Positions 34,973 through 43,947 of a stretch of 45,082 nucleotides of DNA are shown here, one piece after another. The first letter of the stretch is position 1. The number at the start of each line of letters is the position of its first letter. The stretch is taken from NCBI GenBank assembly GCA_035620615.1, contig DASPGM010000022.1, positions 1 through 45,082 on the forward strand, in the 5' to 3' direction. The translations under genes were made by a program, and so were the position numbers. Source of the DNA: CSP1-1 sp035620615. GTDB taxonomy: Archaea > Thermoproteota > Nitrososphaeria > Nitrososphaerales > Nitrosopumilaceae. Below the pieces are notes generated by a model. The model was given only the letters and a program-made list of their open reading frames with translations. It was not told where the DNA came from and made no database searches.

Positions 34973-35944
34973 CTATTTTTCACACACTGTACTTCCTTGT
35001 ATTCCATTATACAGCTCTCTTATTGCATGAGTATTACATTCAGAAATATATGGAACAGTCATATCAATATTTGGCGCCATAAGATCTTCTGGTGCAGTTG
35101 AATGCCCAAGACCAAGTGCATGTCCAAATTCATGTCTAACAATAGTTCCTAATTCTTCATCTGTTAAATTTGTAACATCATAAATTGTAATAAATGACTT
35201 TAAAATTTCATTTCCATCAACTACTGATTTTGTATAACCAGTATAGCCATCCCCATCTCTTAAATTTGAAAGTGTAATTATAATATCTCCTTCTCCGCCA
35301 TTTGATGTAATTACATTAAAGTTAGTTGGGATATTGTATAACATTTCTTTTGAGTCTAAATTCTTTAGCGCACCTGCCCATCCTGTATAGTATGTTGAAC
35401 TAAATCCCTTAGGACCTTTATGGGTTAGTGAATCATCAATTTCAATTGATTCTTCAGAAGTAATTGCATTTTTTATTACATCAATTCTATTTTCTGACAA
35501 TCCTTTTGCATTTAGAACATTTACGTTTAGTGTAGTACCAACTAGTCTCCATGATTTCCAGGTATCAACTGTATCTCCTCTAAGATTTTCAATTAAATGT
35601 CTAGTCTTAAATGAAGTACCATCATTATTTGAAGAATCCATAATTGAGTTTCCAAATCCTGAAATTAAAATAAGTAAAACAACTACTGGTAACAAGGATA
35701 ATTCTGTAATTAACAGGGTTTTTGACTGGGATTTTTTAATATTTTTTTGAATTTCATTAATTTCTTTAGTTAAATGGATTTTTTGATTCTTTAACTCATC
35801 AATTGAATTCCCATTAACATAATCTATTTTTTCCCAATCAGAAACTTTTCGCTTTTTTTCTAAAAGTTTTATTTGTTTAGTTGTGAATTCCAGTTCTTTT
35901 TTCATTAAATTGACATGAGATTTTAATTTGCTAATCTCTTTCAT
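34973..35944 (-). CDS. membrane-anchored matrixin-type metalloprotease
   Basis: A 323-residue protein. Residues about 1-72 form a charged coiled coil; one membrane helix lies at about 75-98. The extracytoplasmic part ends in a zinc protease site: H271-E272-x2-H275-x5-H281 (HEFGHALGLGH) with a Met-turn at M289, the metzincin/matrixin pattern. With the N-terminus inside, the catalytic domain faces outward. The ATG overlaps the stop of the CBS-domain gene by one base, so they are co-expressed. Likely substrates are surface proteins; which ones is unknown. Confidence 0.85.
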   Translation of the reverse strand: MKEISKLKSHVNLMKKELEFTTKQIKLLEKKRKVSDWEKIDYVNGNSIDELKNQKIHLTKEINEIQKNIKKSQSKTLLITELSLLPVVVLLILISGFGNSIMDSSNNDGTSFKTRHLIENLRGDTVDTWKSWRLVGTTLNVNVLNAKGLSENRIDVIKNAITSEESIEIDDSLTHKGPKGFSSTYYTGWAGALKNLDSKEMLYNIPTNFNVITSNGGEGDIIITLSNLRDGDGYTGYTKSVVDGNEILKSFITIYDVTNLTDEELGTIVRHEFGHALGLGHSTAPEDLMAPNIDMTVPYISECNTHAIRELYNGIQGSTVCEK

Positions 35945-36864
35945 TAAATTTTCAAATCCTTTCTCAAAATTTCTAGAATATTTCTAGGCGTCACTAATTT
36001 GTTGGATGTAATTAAGTAGGGATGTTTCATGAAAAGCATAGTCTGACAAATTTCTGAAAAAGATAATTTATCAGGAATTAATTTGGGATGTTGAAGTTTA
36101 AAAATACTAGCATTTAATTCTAAAAAGTTATTACAATCTTTTAGATAATTTAAATCTCCAGCAATTTTTTCAATTATTGTTAAAGGATCAATTAATTGTG
36201 ATTCATTTTCTAGGGCTAGAATTTCTGCATTGTCATGTACTAGTGATTTAATTATTTCTTCAACAGTATCATCGCGTCTAAAAATTCTGATTTTTAGATC
36301 TTCTAAATCAGAAGCCAAGTAATCAGTTTTACAAAGTGCACCAATTTCAAGAATTTCTCTAATAGAGACTGTAGAGAAACTATGTTTTGAATTTTGTAAT
36401 ATAATAAATTCATTTTTTGTCTTATACATCTGTTCAAAAACTTTATCAAGTCTAGCATTTCTAGTGTCAAGATAAAATTTTCTATTCATAATGTCTTGCG
36501 ATAGAACATCATGAAAGTAATACGGCGTTGGATTTTTTAGAAGATTAAATAAAATTTCTTTTGCACCTATAATTCCTAGCGGATAATCATTTTCTATTAC
36601 TACCAAATTGTTTGTAGTTTCTGATACTCTTGAAAGCATAGAGCAAGCAATCCAAACACTATCTGTACTTCCAATACTGGAAATGAGTGAGGATGATAGA
36701 GAAACCGGTAATAAATCATCAAAAAGGCATTCTTGTAACTCAAGTTTTTTTCCAGTATTAATTGATTGAAATAATAATTGGCTATCTTTTATAGTGGAAC
36801 TTTTGTTTAAAATTTTATTTAGATTCTTTTTCCATCCATTAGTAATTTTTTGATTATTAATCAT
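35944..36864 (-). CDS. divergent CBS-domain-like protein
   Basis: A 306-residue cytosolic protein. The middle (about 55-175) looks like a pair of CBS domains: LVVIENDYPLGIIGAKEIL, then the DVLSQDIMNRK and EFIILQNSKHSFSTVSIREIL elements. CBS pairs commonly sense adenine nucleotides. The N-terminal and C-terminal parts are unassigned; the C-terminal part repeats a CBS-like pattern weakly (VEEIIKSLVHDNAEILAL). It is first in a two-gene operon with the matrixin protease and is preceded by the ATGTTC-N5-GAACAT palindrome, hinting at regulated co-expression. Confidence 0.65.
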   Translation of the reverse strand: MINNQKITNGWKKNLNKILNKSSTIKDSQLLFQSINTGKKLELQECLFDDLLPVSLSSSLISSIGSTDSVWIACSMLSRVSETTNNLVVIENDYPLGIIGAKEILFNLLKNPTPYYFHDVLSQDIMNRKFYLDTRNARLDKVFEQMYKTKNEFIILQNSKHSFSTVSIREILEIGALCKTDYLASDLEDLKIRIFRRDDTVEEIIKSLVHDNAEILALENESQLIDPLTIIEKIAGDLNYLKDCNNFLELNASIFKLQHPKLIPDKLSFSEICQTMLFMKHPYLITSNKLVTPRNILEILRKDLKI

Positions 36865-36917
36865 TTTTACGCCAACTGAATATAATTTAATTAAAAATCT
36901 CTCTCATATCCCATATG

Positions 36918-36934
36918 ATGTTCGTAGTGAACAT
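36918..36934. promoter_or_regulatory. palindromic operator candidate before the CBS-matrixin operon
   Basis: ATGTTC-GTAGT-GAACAT, perfect 6-base arms with a 5-base spacer, 54 bases upstream of the CBS gene ATG and just upstream of a TATA-like AATTATATT (minus strand, near 36881-36890). The same arms and spacing occur at 42943-42959. Confidence 0.65.
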
Positions 36935-37027
36935 ACGATTTTTTGATTCTTTTATTTGTAAAAAACTATCACGATAAAGTGTTGTTGTAATTTTACAAAA
37001 ACAAAATCTGTTTTTATTCTAATTTTT

Positions 37028-40000
37028 TTATAAATTTGTTTTAACTAACTTATTTCCAGTTTTAGTATCGTAAAATGGTTTTTCATCAAGTTGATCAAAT
37101 TCAGTTTTTACTTTTGTAATTTTTTCTAAAAGTGGATTGTCTTTTAATCTACTAAATAGAATATCTTTCTTAATAATTTCTTTATAGATTGGTTCTCTTT
37201 GGGTAATATTTTGAATAATACTTAATGAATCAAATATGTTTCCTTGTATTAACACTGTTTTTGCTTTATTGTATAATACTTCTGAATTATCCTTATCTTT
37301 AGATAATATCTTATCAAAGCAAGAAATCGCTTCTTCATATTTACAAATAGCTTGTAATGCTAATGCCTTATTATGCAGGAACTCAGTACTTTCAGGAATA
37401 ATTTTAAGAGCTCTATCAAAGAAAGGAATTGATTGTTCATATTTTCCAAGAGTTGCAAGCGAAAGTGCTTTATTGAAAAGTGCATCTGAATTTTCTGAAT
37501 CAATATCAAGTACTCCCTCAAAACATGATAATGATTTTTCATATTGTCCAAGAGTAAAAAATACCCGTCCTTTGTTTAATAACACATCAGCATTAGATGG
37601 TTCTTGTTTTAGTGCACTATCAAACTGTAACAGTGCATTCTCATATTGACCTATAGCTAATAGTGAGAGTCCTTTGTTGTATAAAGCTGTAAAATTATGT
37701 GATTCTCTTTCTAGAATATAGTTAAAACATGCTAATGCTTCTTTATGGTTTCTTAATTTGTAAAAAACAAGTCCTTTTTGAAGTATTGGCTCTAAATTAT
37801 CAGGTTCTAACTCAAATGCCTTATCTAAACATGTCAGAGCATTTGGATAGTCAGATTGTTCTATTAATGCTAGGCCTTTATTATATACTGCATTTCTATG
37901 ATGTGGATTAATTTCAAGTACTTTCTCATAACAATAAATTGCATTTTGGTATTTTAAGATATATGAAAGAGATTTTGCTTTATTGTATAAAGCTTCTATA
38001 TTTTCTGGGCTAATCTTTAACGCCTTGTCATAAAATGAGATAGCATCATTTGTAAATCCTAAGCTTGCAAGAGAATCTGCTTTTTTAATTAGCGCAGAAA
38101 TATTTTCTGGTTCAATCTCAATTACCTTATTAAAACATAATATTGCTTCATTAAATTTTTTTAGACGAGTAAATGTTAGACCTCTGTGTAGTATTGAAAG
38201 TGTATGGTTTGCATCTACAGATAAGACCTTATCAAAACAACGAATTGCATCATCATTTAAACCAAGTTTTCCAAAAATCAATCCTTTGTTAAACAGTGCC
38301 AATATATGATTTGGAATATTTGATAAAACATGATCAAATAGTTTAATTGCAGTTTCATATTCATTAATTGAAGATAAAGCTAAACCTTTGTGTAATAGTA
38401 CCTCAGAATTGTTAGGATTTTTATCAACTGCTTTATCAAAACATTTTATTGCATCTTTATAATTTCCAAGATGTTCTAGTATCAATCCTTTTTGAAATAA
38501 AACATCAAAATTATCAGGGTTTATTTTTAAAGCATCATCATAGCAAACTATTGCGTCACCATGTTTTCCAAAACGTGCAAGTAAAATTCCTTTTCTAAAA
38601 AGGACATTAAAATTATCTGGTACTATCTTTAAGGCTTTATCATAACATAAAATTGCATCACCGTGATTTCCAAGCTGCTCAAGTAACAATCCTTTATGGT
38701 AAAGAACTTCCACATAGTTTGGAATAATCTTAAGTGCTTTATCATAATCTGTTATTGCATCACTATGCTTTCCCAAATGTTCAAGTAACATTCCCTTATG
38801 AAAGAGAACTTCTGAATGTTGAGGATTAACCTTTAATGCTTTATTGTAATAACTTAATGCTTCTTGTGGTTTACCTAGATGAGCCAGAGTTCTTCCTTTA
38901 TGTAAAAGTAAATCTGAATGCTGTGGGCTAATCTTAAGCGCTTTATCATAATATGTTAAAGCATCATCATGCGTTCCAAGAAATGCATGCAACAAGCCCT
39001 TATGAAATAATGCCTCAGAAAATTGTGGATTAATCTTTAAGGCCTCATCATAACTAATTTTTGCATCATCATATTTCCCAAGATGAGCAAAGCATCGTCC
39101 CTTATGATAGTGTACTTCTGCATGATTTGGCTCAATAGTGCTTGCTTTCTCATAGCAATCCAGTGCCTCATTTTGTTTTCCTTGTTGCTCAAGTAAGAGT
39201 CCTTTATGAAATAAGGCATCAAAATAATTAGGGTTTATTTTCAGAGCATCATCATAAAATACTATTGCGTCTCCAGGTTTTCCAAGATGTGTTAACAGTA
39301 ATCCCTTTCTAAATAATGCATCAAAATAATCCGGTTTAATTGTTAATGCACTATCGTAGCTAATTAGGGCATCACTATATTTTCCAAGTTGTACATATGC
39401 ATTTCCTTTGTAAAGTAAAATCTCTGGATTGTGTTCAATTTCTAATGCCTTATTATAATATGATAAAGCTGATTCATATTTTCCAAGCTTTGCTAAACAT
39501 AAACCCTTATTGTATAATACTTCAGGATGTTTAGGATCTAATTCTAAAATTTTATTAAAATAATACAAAGCTTCTTCATAACTGCCATTAATTGTCAAAA
39601 CCATCCCTTTTGCAATCAAAGCATCGAAAAAATCAGGATCAATTTCTAAAGCTTTATCACAAAAATCAAGTGCTTCTTCATGTTTGCCTAATTTTGCAAG
39701 TGAAAATCCTTTATTGTATAAAGATGGAATATGTTTTGGTTTTAAGCTACTAGTTTGATCATAAAAAGTCAGAGCCTCTGAATGTTTTCCTATTTTTGCT
39801 AATGCAAGTCCTTTATTGTATAACGCATCAAAATAATTTGGATCAATTTCTAAAATTTTATCATAACATGCAATTGCATCAACATATTTAGATATTGTAA
39901 CTAGTGCATCACCTTTAGAACATAAAGCATCAAAATAATTTGGATCTAGAGTTAGTATATTATCAAAACATGATATCGCTTCCTCAATTTTTCCATTTTT

Positions 40001-40354
40001 TAAAAGTACATCTCCTTTGTTAAAGGCTGGTTCAATAAACTTTGGATCAATTAAGATAGCTTTATCATAAAATTTTTTTGCTTTATCGAACTGATTTGTA
40101 TAATAATAAAAATTTCCGATTAAAACTTCAATTTTTTTATCAGTGGAAAGAATATTTTTTTGTTCTGACGTTTTTGCCAATAAATTAGCCCTAACATTTA
40201 AAGTTCCTTCAATTTTTGATTTTAAAGTTGTTGGAATTTCTAATCTATTTTTTGAATCTACTTTTAATTTGATTTTTTGTTCATTAAATAATCGCAAAAG
40301 AAGTGCATCTATGATACTAAGCTTATTTTGCTCTACGTTATAATCTGAAGCCAT
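37028..40354 (-). CDS. giant TPR protein (29 tandem TPR repeats)
   Basis: A 1108-residue protein. An N-terminal region (1-72) contains a helical segment and no known domain. From about 73 to 1057 there are 29 consecutive 34-residue TPR units with the usual pattern of KG at positions 7-8, LGKY/H at mid-repeat, and A-x-x-x-(Y/F)-x-K-A-L-x-I-x-P. A 51-residue basic tail follows. No signal peptide or membrane span, so it should be a cytosolic superhelical scaffold. It is transcribed opposite to the surface protein at 40453 and lies between the CBS-matrixin operon and that gene. A protein-assembly role at the membrane or archaellum is inferred from context. Confidence 0.9.
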   Translation of the reverse strand: MASDYNVEQNKLSIIDALLLRLFNEQKIKLKVDSKNRLEIPTTLKSKIEGTLNVRANLLAKTSEQKNILSTDKKIEVLIGNFYYYTNQFDKAKKFYDKAILIDPKFIEPAFNKGDVLLKNGKIEEAISCFDNILTLDPNYFDALCSKGDALVTISKYVDAIACYDKILEIDPNYFDALYNKGLALAKIGKHSEALTFYDQTSSLKPKHIPSLYNKGFSLAKLGKHEEALDFCDKALEIDPDFFDALIAKGMVLTINGSYEEALYYFNKILELDPKHPEVLYNKGLCLAKLGKYESALSYYNKALEIEHNPEILLYKGNAYVQLGKYSDALISYDSALTIKPDYFDALFRKGLLLTHLGKPGDAIVFYDDALKINPNYFDALFHKGLLLEQQGKQNEALDCYEKASTIEPNHAEVHYHKGRCFAHLGKYDDAKISYDEALKINPQFSEALFHKGLLHAFLGTHDDALTYYDKALKISPQHSDLLLHKGRTLAHLGKPQEALSYYNKALKVNPQHSEVLFHKGMLLEHLGKHSDAITDYDKALKIIPNYVEVLYHKGLLLEQLGNHGDAILCYDKALKIVPDNFNVLFRKGILLARFGKHGDAIVCYDDALKINPDNFDVLFQKGLILEHLGNYKDAIKCFDKAVDKNPNNSEVLLHKGLALSSINEYETAIKLFDHVLSNIPNHILALFNKGLIFGKLGLNDDAIRCFDKVLSVDANHTLSILHRGLTFTRLKKFNEAILCFNKVIEIEPENISALIKKADSLASLGFTNDAISFYDKALKISPENIEALYNKAKSLSYILKYQNAIYCYEKVLEINPHHRNAVYNKGLALIEQSDYPNALTCLDKAFELEPDNLEPILQKGLVFYKLRNHKEALACFNYILERESHNFTALYNKGLSLLAIGQYENALLQFDSALKQEPSNADVLLNKGRVFFTLGQYEKSLSCFEGVLDIDSENSDALFNKALSLATLGKYEQSIPFFDRALKIIPESTEFLHNKALALQAICKYEEAISCFDKILSKDKDNSEVLYNKAKTVLIQGNIFDSLSIIQNITQREPIYKEIIKKDILFSRLKDNPLLEKITKVKTEFDQLDEKPFYDTKTGNKLVKTNL
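37184..40141 (-). repeat. 102-bp tandem repeat array encoding TPR units
   Basis: 29 degenerate units of 102 bp (one of 99 bp) in direct orientation. Units 9, 10 and 14-17 are especially alike in protein sequence (for example CYDDALKINP and YDKALKI), which suggests recent internal duplication in the centre of the gene. Confidence 0.85.
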
Positions 40355-40420
40355 TCCTACACATATTTGAACTAGGAATTTCTAATATCGTGATATCTGA
40401 TCAAATAGGCCAGACACCGC

Positions 40421-40430
40421 TTTATATGAT
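40421..40430 (+). promoter_or_regulatory. TATA box of the Ig-repeat surface protein
   Basis: TTTATATGAT is centred about 28 bases before the TTG at 40453, the leaderless spacing, and supports that TTG as start. The in-between 98 bases also serve the TPR gene on the other strand. Confidence 0.6.
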
Positions 40431-40452
40431 AATTTTCTGTTTCTGAATTTAA

Positions 40453-42933
40453 TTGAATGTAGGAATTATACTAGTATTGGTAATAATGATTATTTTAACT
40501 CCTAGCTTATCATATGGAGCAGACAGTAATTTTGAATTTGGAACAAGATTCATTCCCACAAAATTAGTTGAAGGAAAAGAAGGGATAATACATATTTTTG
40601 CAAAAAAAGGAACTAGTATTGTTCCAGAAAAAATTCCTGGATTAACTGTTACAAGTTTAGATTCTAAAATAATTAGAGTACTTAATGTCAAAGATAGCCA
40701 ATCAGGATTTGTATCAGAAGTTACTGTTAAAGCGATTAAATCTGGAGAAACAAAACTATTTCTAGCAGCTCCAGGATTTGCGTCACAAGAATTACCTGTA
40801 AAGGTTTATGGAAATGCGTTCAATCAAGAAAATTTACTTGTTAAAGTTGTCCCAGATACTTTTTCATCTAATGGACCATTTAGAGGTCTAGTTTCGGTTT
40901 CATTAGCTGATGTTGATGGATTTCCAGTAAAAGCTGCTGAGGATATCGATGTTTCACTCAGTGTTGCAAATAACAACATCCTTGATATTTTTCAAAAAAA
41001 TCTAGTGATAAAGAAAGGTGAATATTTTGGTGGCACTCATTTTATTGTAAAGGAATCAGGAAGTACTGGTAAAACTAATATTTTTGCTACAGCTGCTGGT
41101 ATGGAATCAAAAAGTAATGTCATAACAGTTGATAAACAATCTGATGATTTGCGGGTTAAATTATATCTACTTCAAGAAAAAATTAATACTTTTGGACCAT
41201 CCAAGGCGTATATTATTGCTCAACTGCAATTAAAAGATAGTGAAGATTCAAAATCTTCAAGTGATGAACAACCGGTTCTTGCAAGTAAAGATATCACAGT
41301 AAAATACAAAGTAACAAATGATATTTTTGCAAATCAAAATACTAGTCCTAATTCAAATGTTGGAAATAAAGCAGGCACTATTACAATTAAAAAGGGAACA
41401 TATTGGGGTTATGATACGTTTGCCCTTTTGGGTGGAAAAACCGGAAATTATCTTGTTACTATAACTTCAGGAGAACCATTAACTTTAGAATCTGATTCAA
41501 TTCAAGCCGTATTTTATGATCAAAATGTTGCTAACGCTCCATCTAATGATGGTGATAGATTTGTAAAATTTGAAGGATTGCCAATATTTGCAACCGGAAA
41601 TAAGGAATTATTAGGAATTGTGACTCTTCAGGATGAGAACGATTTTCCAATTAGAACTGATAAGAATATAGAAATTAAACTAGATTCATCTGATGTCGAT
41701 TTTCTTTCAATAGATGATGTTTTTCTTGCAGTTGGAGAAGGTTCAGCTTTAGTTTTTGGTAAAGTAGGACATAGTATTCCTGATGGAATCACCAGTGATG
41801 AATTTGAAATAAATCCCGTCGTAGAAGTAAAAAGTGAATCTTCAACTCCAACTGTAGTTGAAGTGTTTGGAACTGATGAAACTTCACTTAAATTAAATGC
41901 AGAACCTCTAATTCCTAAAGTTCTAAAGGATACCGAATTTCCCATCGTGTTATATTTCACTGAGAATTCTCAATTAACCAAATTTCCAAAAAATTCAAAT
42001 TTATTTTCTTCACCAAGTAAAATTTTTGATGTTGAAACAAAACCAGTTTTTAGCGGAGATGATTTAATTATGTTAAACACCAAAGCTGTAGATTCAGGTT
42101 CTGATACTTTACAATTTACTGTAAATGATTTTCCAGATGCAACCCTAAAAGTTGAAAGTTTATCATTAAAACCTGCAAACATCATAATTGATCATTCAGA
42201 AACTATTTTCACTGGTACTAATGATATTTTTTCAGTTCAGCTTTTAAATTCTCAAAACCTTCCAGTTTTTGCAACTGAAGATATGGAAATAACATTTGTT
42301 GTAAATGATGAATCTAAAATTCAGATTCCACATACTTTGACGATTAAAAAAGGAGAATATTATACTATATTTGACGCAGGTCCAAAGGCCAGTGGTACTA
42401 CAGAAATTTCTGCCTTATCAGAAGGATTGCCACTTAGCAAAACAAATATTAAAATTTCAAGCCTAACGCCAAGTCTTCTTCTTAATGCACCAGAACTTAT
42501 TGAAAATGGGGAAGTGTTTACTGTAAAAATTGCCGCTAAACAAGACGAACTTCCTCTATCAGGGTTGGTGGTAAGATGGAATGTTGAAGGAGGTGTACTA
42601 CAATTATCAGATTCAAAAACTGGAACCAATGGTGAAGCTGTTGCATCAATTATTTCAACTTCGCCTAAAGCCGTAAATGTCAAAGCAAGCGTATCAAGTT
42701 CTTATTATTCCTCTAGTGAAGTTGCTAAAACTATTCGAGTTAATTCAACTTCTGAATTTTTGGCATTTGCTGAAGAAGAACCTCAATTTATTAAACCTGA
42801 GATTGGGGGTATTGATCCTGTGATAATCCTTGTCCCAGCAATCATAATTCTAATGGGATATATGCTAATAAAGAAAGGAAAAATCAAAATTAAAAATCAA
42901 ACTGTCCCTAAACAAGTTCCTCTACAAGAATAA
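40453..42933 (+). CDS. large secreted membrane-anchored protein with Ig-like repeats
   Basis: An 826-residue surface protein. A signal peptide covers about 1-22 (LSYG-A). The ectodomain is built of beta-sandwich modules with a recurring sequence: a (V/L)xDxDxFPV strand, then an IKKGEYFGGTHF, IKKGTYWGYDTF or IKKGEYYTIFDA strand, then a G-rich close. At least four such units are visible (near 140-230, 255-350, 385-460, 590-670), plus an adhesin-like unit near 680-760. A membrane helix (about 785-805) with a basic tail anchors it. Probably a cell-surface or S-layer-associated protein. Confidence 0.8.
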   Translation: MNVGIILVLVIMIILTPSLSYGADSNFEFGTRFIPTKLVEGKEGIIHIFAKKGTSIVPEKIPGLTVTSLDSKIIRVLNVKDSQSGFVSEVTVKAIKSGETKLFLAAPGFASQELPVKVYGNAFNQENLLVKVVPDTFSSNGPFRGLVSVSLADVDGFPVKAAEDIDVSLSVANNNILDIFQKNLVIKKGEYFGGTHFIVKESGSTGKTNIFATAAGMESKSNVITVDKQSDDLRVKLYLLQEKINTFGPSKAYIIAQLQLKDSEDSKSSSDEQPVLASKDITVKYKVTNDIFANQNTSPNSNVGNKAGTITIKKGTYWGYDTFALLGGKTGNYLVTITSGEPLTLESDSIQAVFYDQNVANAPSNDGDRFVKFEGLPIFATGNKELLGIVTLQDENDFPIRTDKNIEIKLDSSDVDFLSIDDVFLAVGEGSALVFGKVGHSIPDGITSDEFEINPVVEVKSESSTPTVVEVFGTDETSLKLNAEPLIPKVLKDTEFPIVLYFTENSQLTKFPKNSNLFSSPSKIFDVETKPVFSGDDLIMLNTKAVDSGSDTLQFTVNDFPDATLKVESLSLKPANIIIDHSETIFTGTNDIFSVQLLNSQNLPVFATEDMEITFVVNDESKIQIPHTLTIKKGEYYTIFDAGPKASGTTEISALSEGLPLSKTNIKISSLTPSLLLNAPELIENGEVFTVKIAAKQDELPLSGLVVRWNVEGGVLQLSDSKTGTNGEAVASIISTSPKAVNVKASVSSSYYSSSEVAKTIRVNSTSEFLAFAEEEPQFIKPEIGGIDPVIILVPAIIILMGYMLIKKGKIKIKNQTVPKQVPLQE

Positions 42934-42942
42934 AAAAATAAT

Positions 42943-42959
42943 ATGTTCATTCTGAACAT
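42943..42959. promoter_or_regulatory. palindromic operator candidate before the WW-repeat secreted protein
   Basis: ATGTTC-ATTCT-GAACAT, identical arms and 5-base spacing to the site at 36918. It lies 43 bases before the ATG at 43003 and upstream of a TTTATAAAA element (42982-42990). Confidence 0.65.
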
Positions 42960-43002
42960 AATATTGGATATGTGATGGAATTTTATAAAATAATATTATC
43001 AT

Positions 43003-43932
43003 ATGAATGTATTTGATTTAAAAAGTAATAAAAAATTGATAAAAAATCCTTATGAATTATTTACCATAATTATTTTTTCAATAGGGTTCTTCTCTGGTTT
43101 AGTCCAAAATATTTCTGCTCAAGAAGAACCTTTTCCTAAATGGCTCAAAACTATTGCAGTATGGTGGGGTGAAGAAAAAATAAGTGATGACGATTTTATT
43201 AATACGTTACAATATCTAGTTGACAATAAAATACTAGTAATACCTCCAACTGAAATTCCTATACCTTCATGTGGTCCAGGTTTAGTTTTGGATGAAACAA
43301 CAAACGAATGTGTTATCCATGATAAATCAGATACTCAAGGAATATTTTTTGATACTATTGATGAGCAACAAAAAATAGTTGTATCATGGATTAAAGTGAC
43401 TACTCTATGGTGGGGACAAGATAAGTTAGGTGATCAAGATTTCATAAACGCACTACAATATTTAGTTGAAAATAAAGTATTATTCTTGGAATCTAAAATA
43501 CAATCTAAATCTTTTTCTAAAGATGAGTCACCAACCACCAATACTCTAGTTTGGCCAAAAATTGGACAAATAGATGGCTTTAAAATACAAGGCCATAAAA
43601 ATACAGACATATATCAACTTCAATTTAATCTACTTGACATAAATTATCGCCCTATAACTCCAGATGGAACTATTTCACTTGTAATTATGGATGATGAAAA
43701 TCGAATTTTATATCTTGATGCATTTTCAATAAGAAAATCTAACTATGAAAAATCCTATGATGCATTTGGTACAGATGATAATGGAAAGAGTATATTTACT
43801 TGGGAAATTAAAACATCTGATATTAAATCCGGCTTTACAGAATATGGCAAAGCCAAATTAATGTTTACAGATAGATTTGGGAATAATGTTGAGACTCAAT
43901 TTATTCCAATTTCTGTTCCAAAATTTAACTAG
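43003..43932 (+). CDS. secreted protein with two WW-type thaumarchaeal repeats
   Basis: A 309-residue secreted protein. A signal sequence at about 18-39 (ISA-Q) is followed by two copies of a 35-residue repeat: WLKTIAVWWGEEKISDDDF at about 46-64 and WIKVTTLWWGQDKLGDQDF at about 131-149, each ending in (L)QYLV-x-NK(I/V)L. This repeat is frequent in secreted proteins of ammonia-oxidising archaea. A C-terminal beta domain (about 190-305) resembles an Ig-like fold. No membrane anchor at the C-terminus. The upstream palindrome suggests co-regulation with the CBS operon. Confidence 0.75.
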   Translation: MNVFDLKSNKKLIKNPYELFTIIIFSIGFFSGLVQNISAQEEPFPKWLKTIAVWWGEEKISDDDFINTLQYLVDNKILVIPPTEIPIPSCGPGLVLDETTNECVIHDKSDTQGIFFDTIDEQQKIVVSWIKVTTLWWGQDKLGDQDFINALQYLVENKVLFLESKIQSKSFSKDESPTTNTLVWPKIGQIDGFKIQGHKNTDIYQLQFNLLDINYRPITPDGTISLVIMDDENRILYLDAFSIRKSNYEKSYDAFGTDDNGKSIFTWEIKTSDIKSGFTEYGKAKLMFTDRFGNNVETQFIPISVPKFN

Positions 43933-43947
43933 AAGTATTAATACATT

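Noticed and set aside
37184..40141. Regular 102-bp repeats as a possible CRISPR or satellite array
   Set aside because: The units are degenerate, lack unique spacers between identical repeats, and translate into regular TPR motifs.
40384..40395. AATATCGTGATAT near-palindrome between the TPR and surface protein genes
   Set aside because: AT-rich and imperfect, and unlike the ATGTTC/GAACAT sites; too weak to call an operator.
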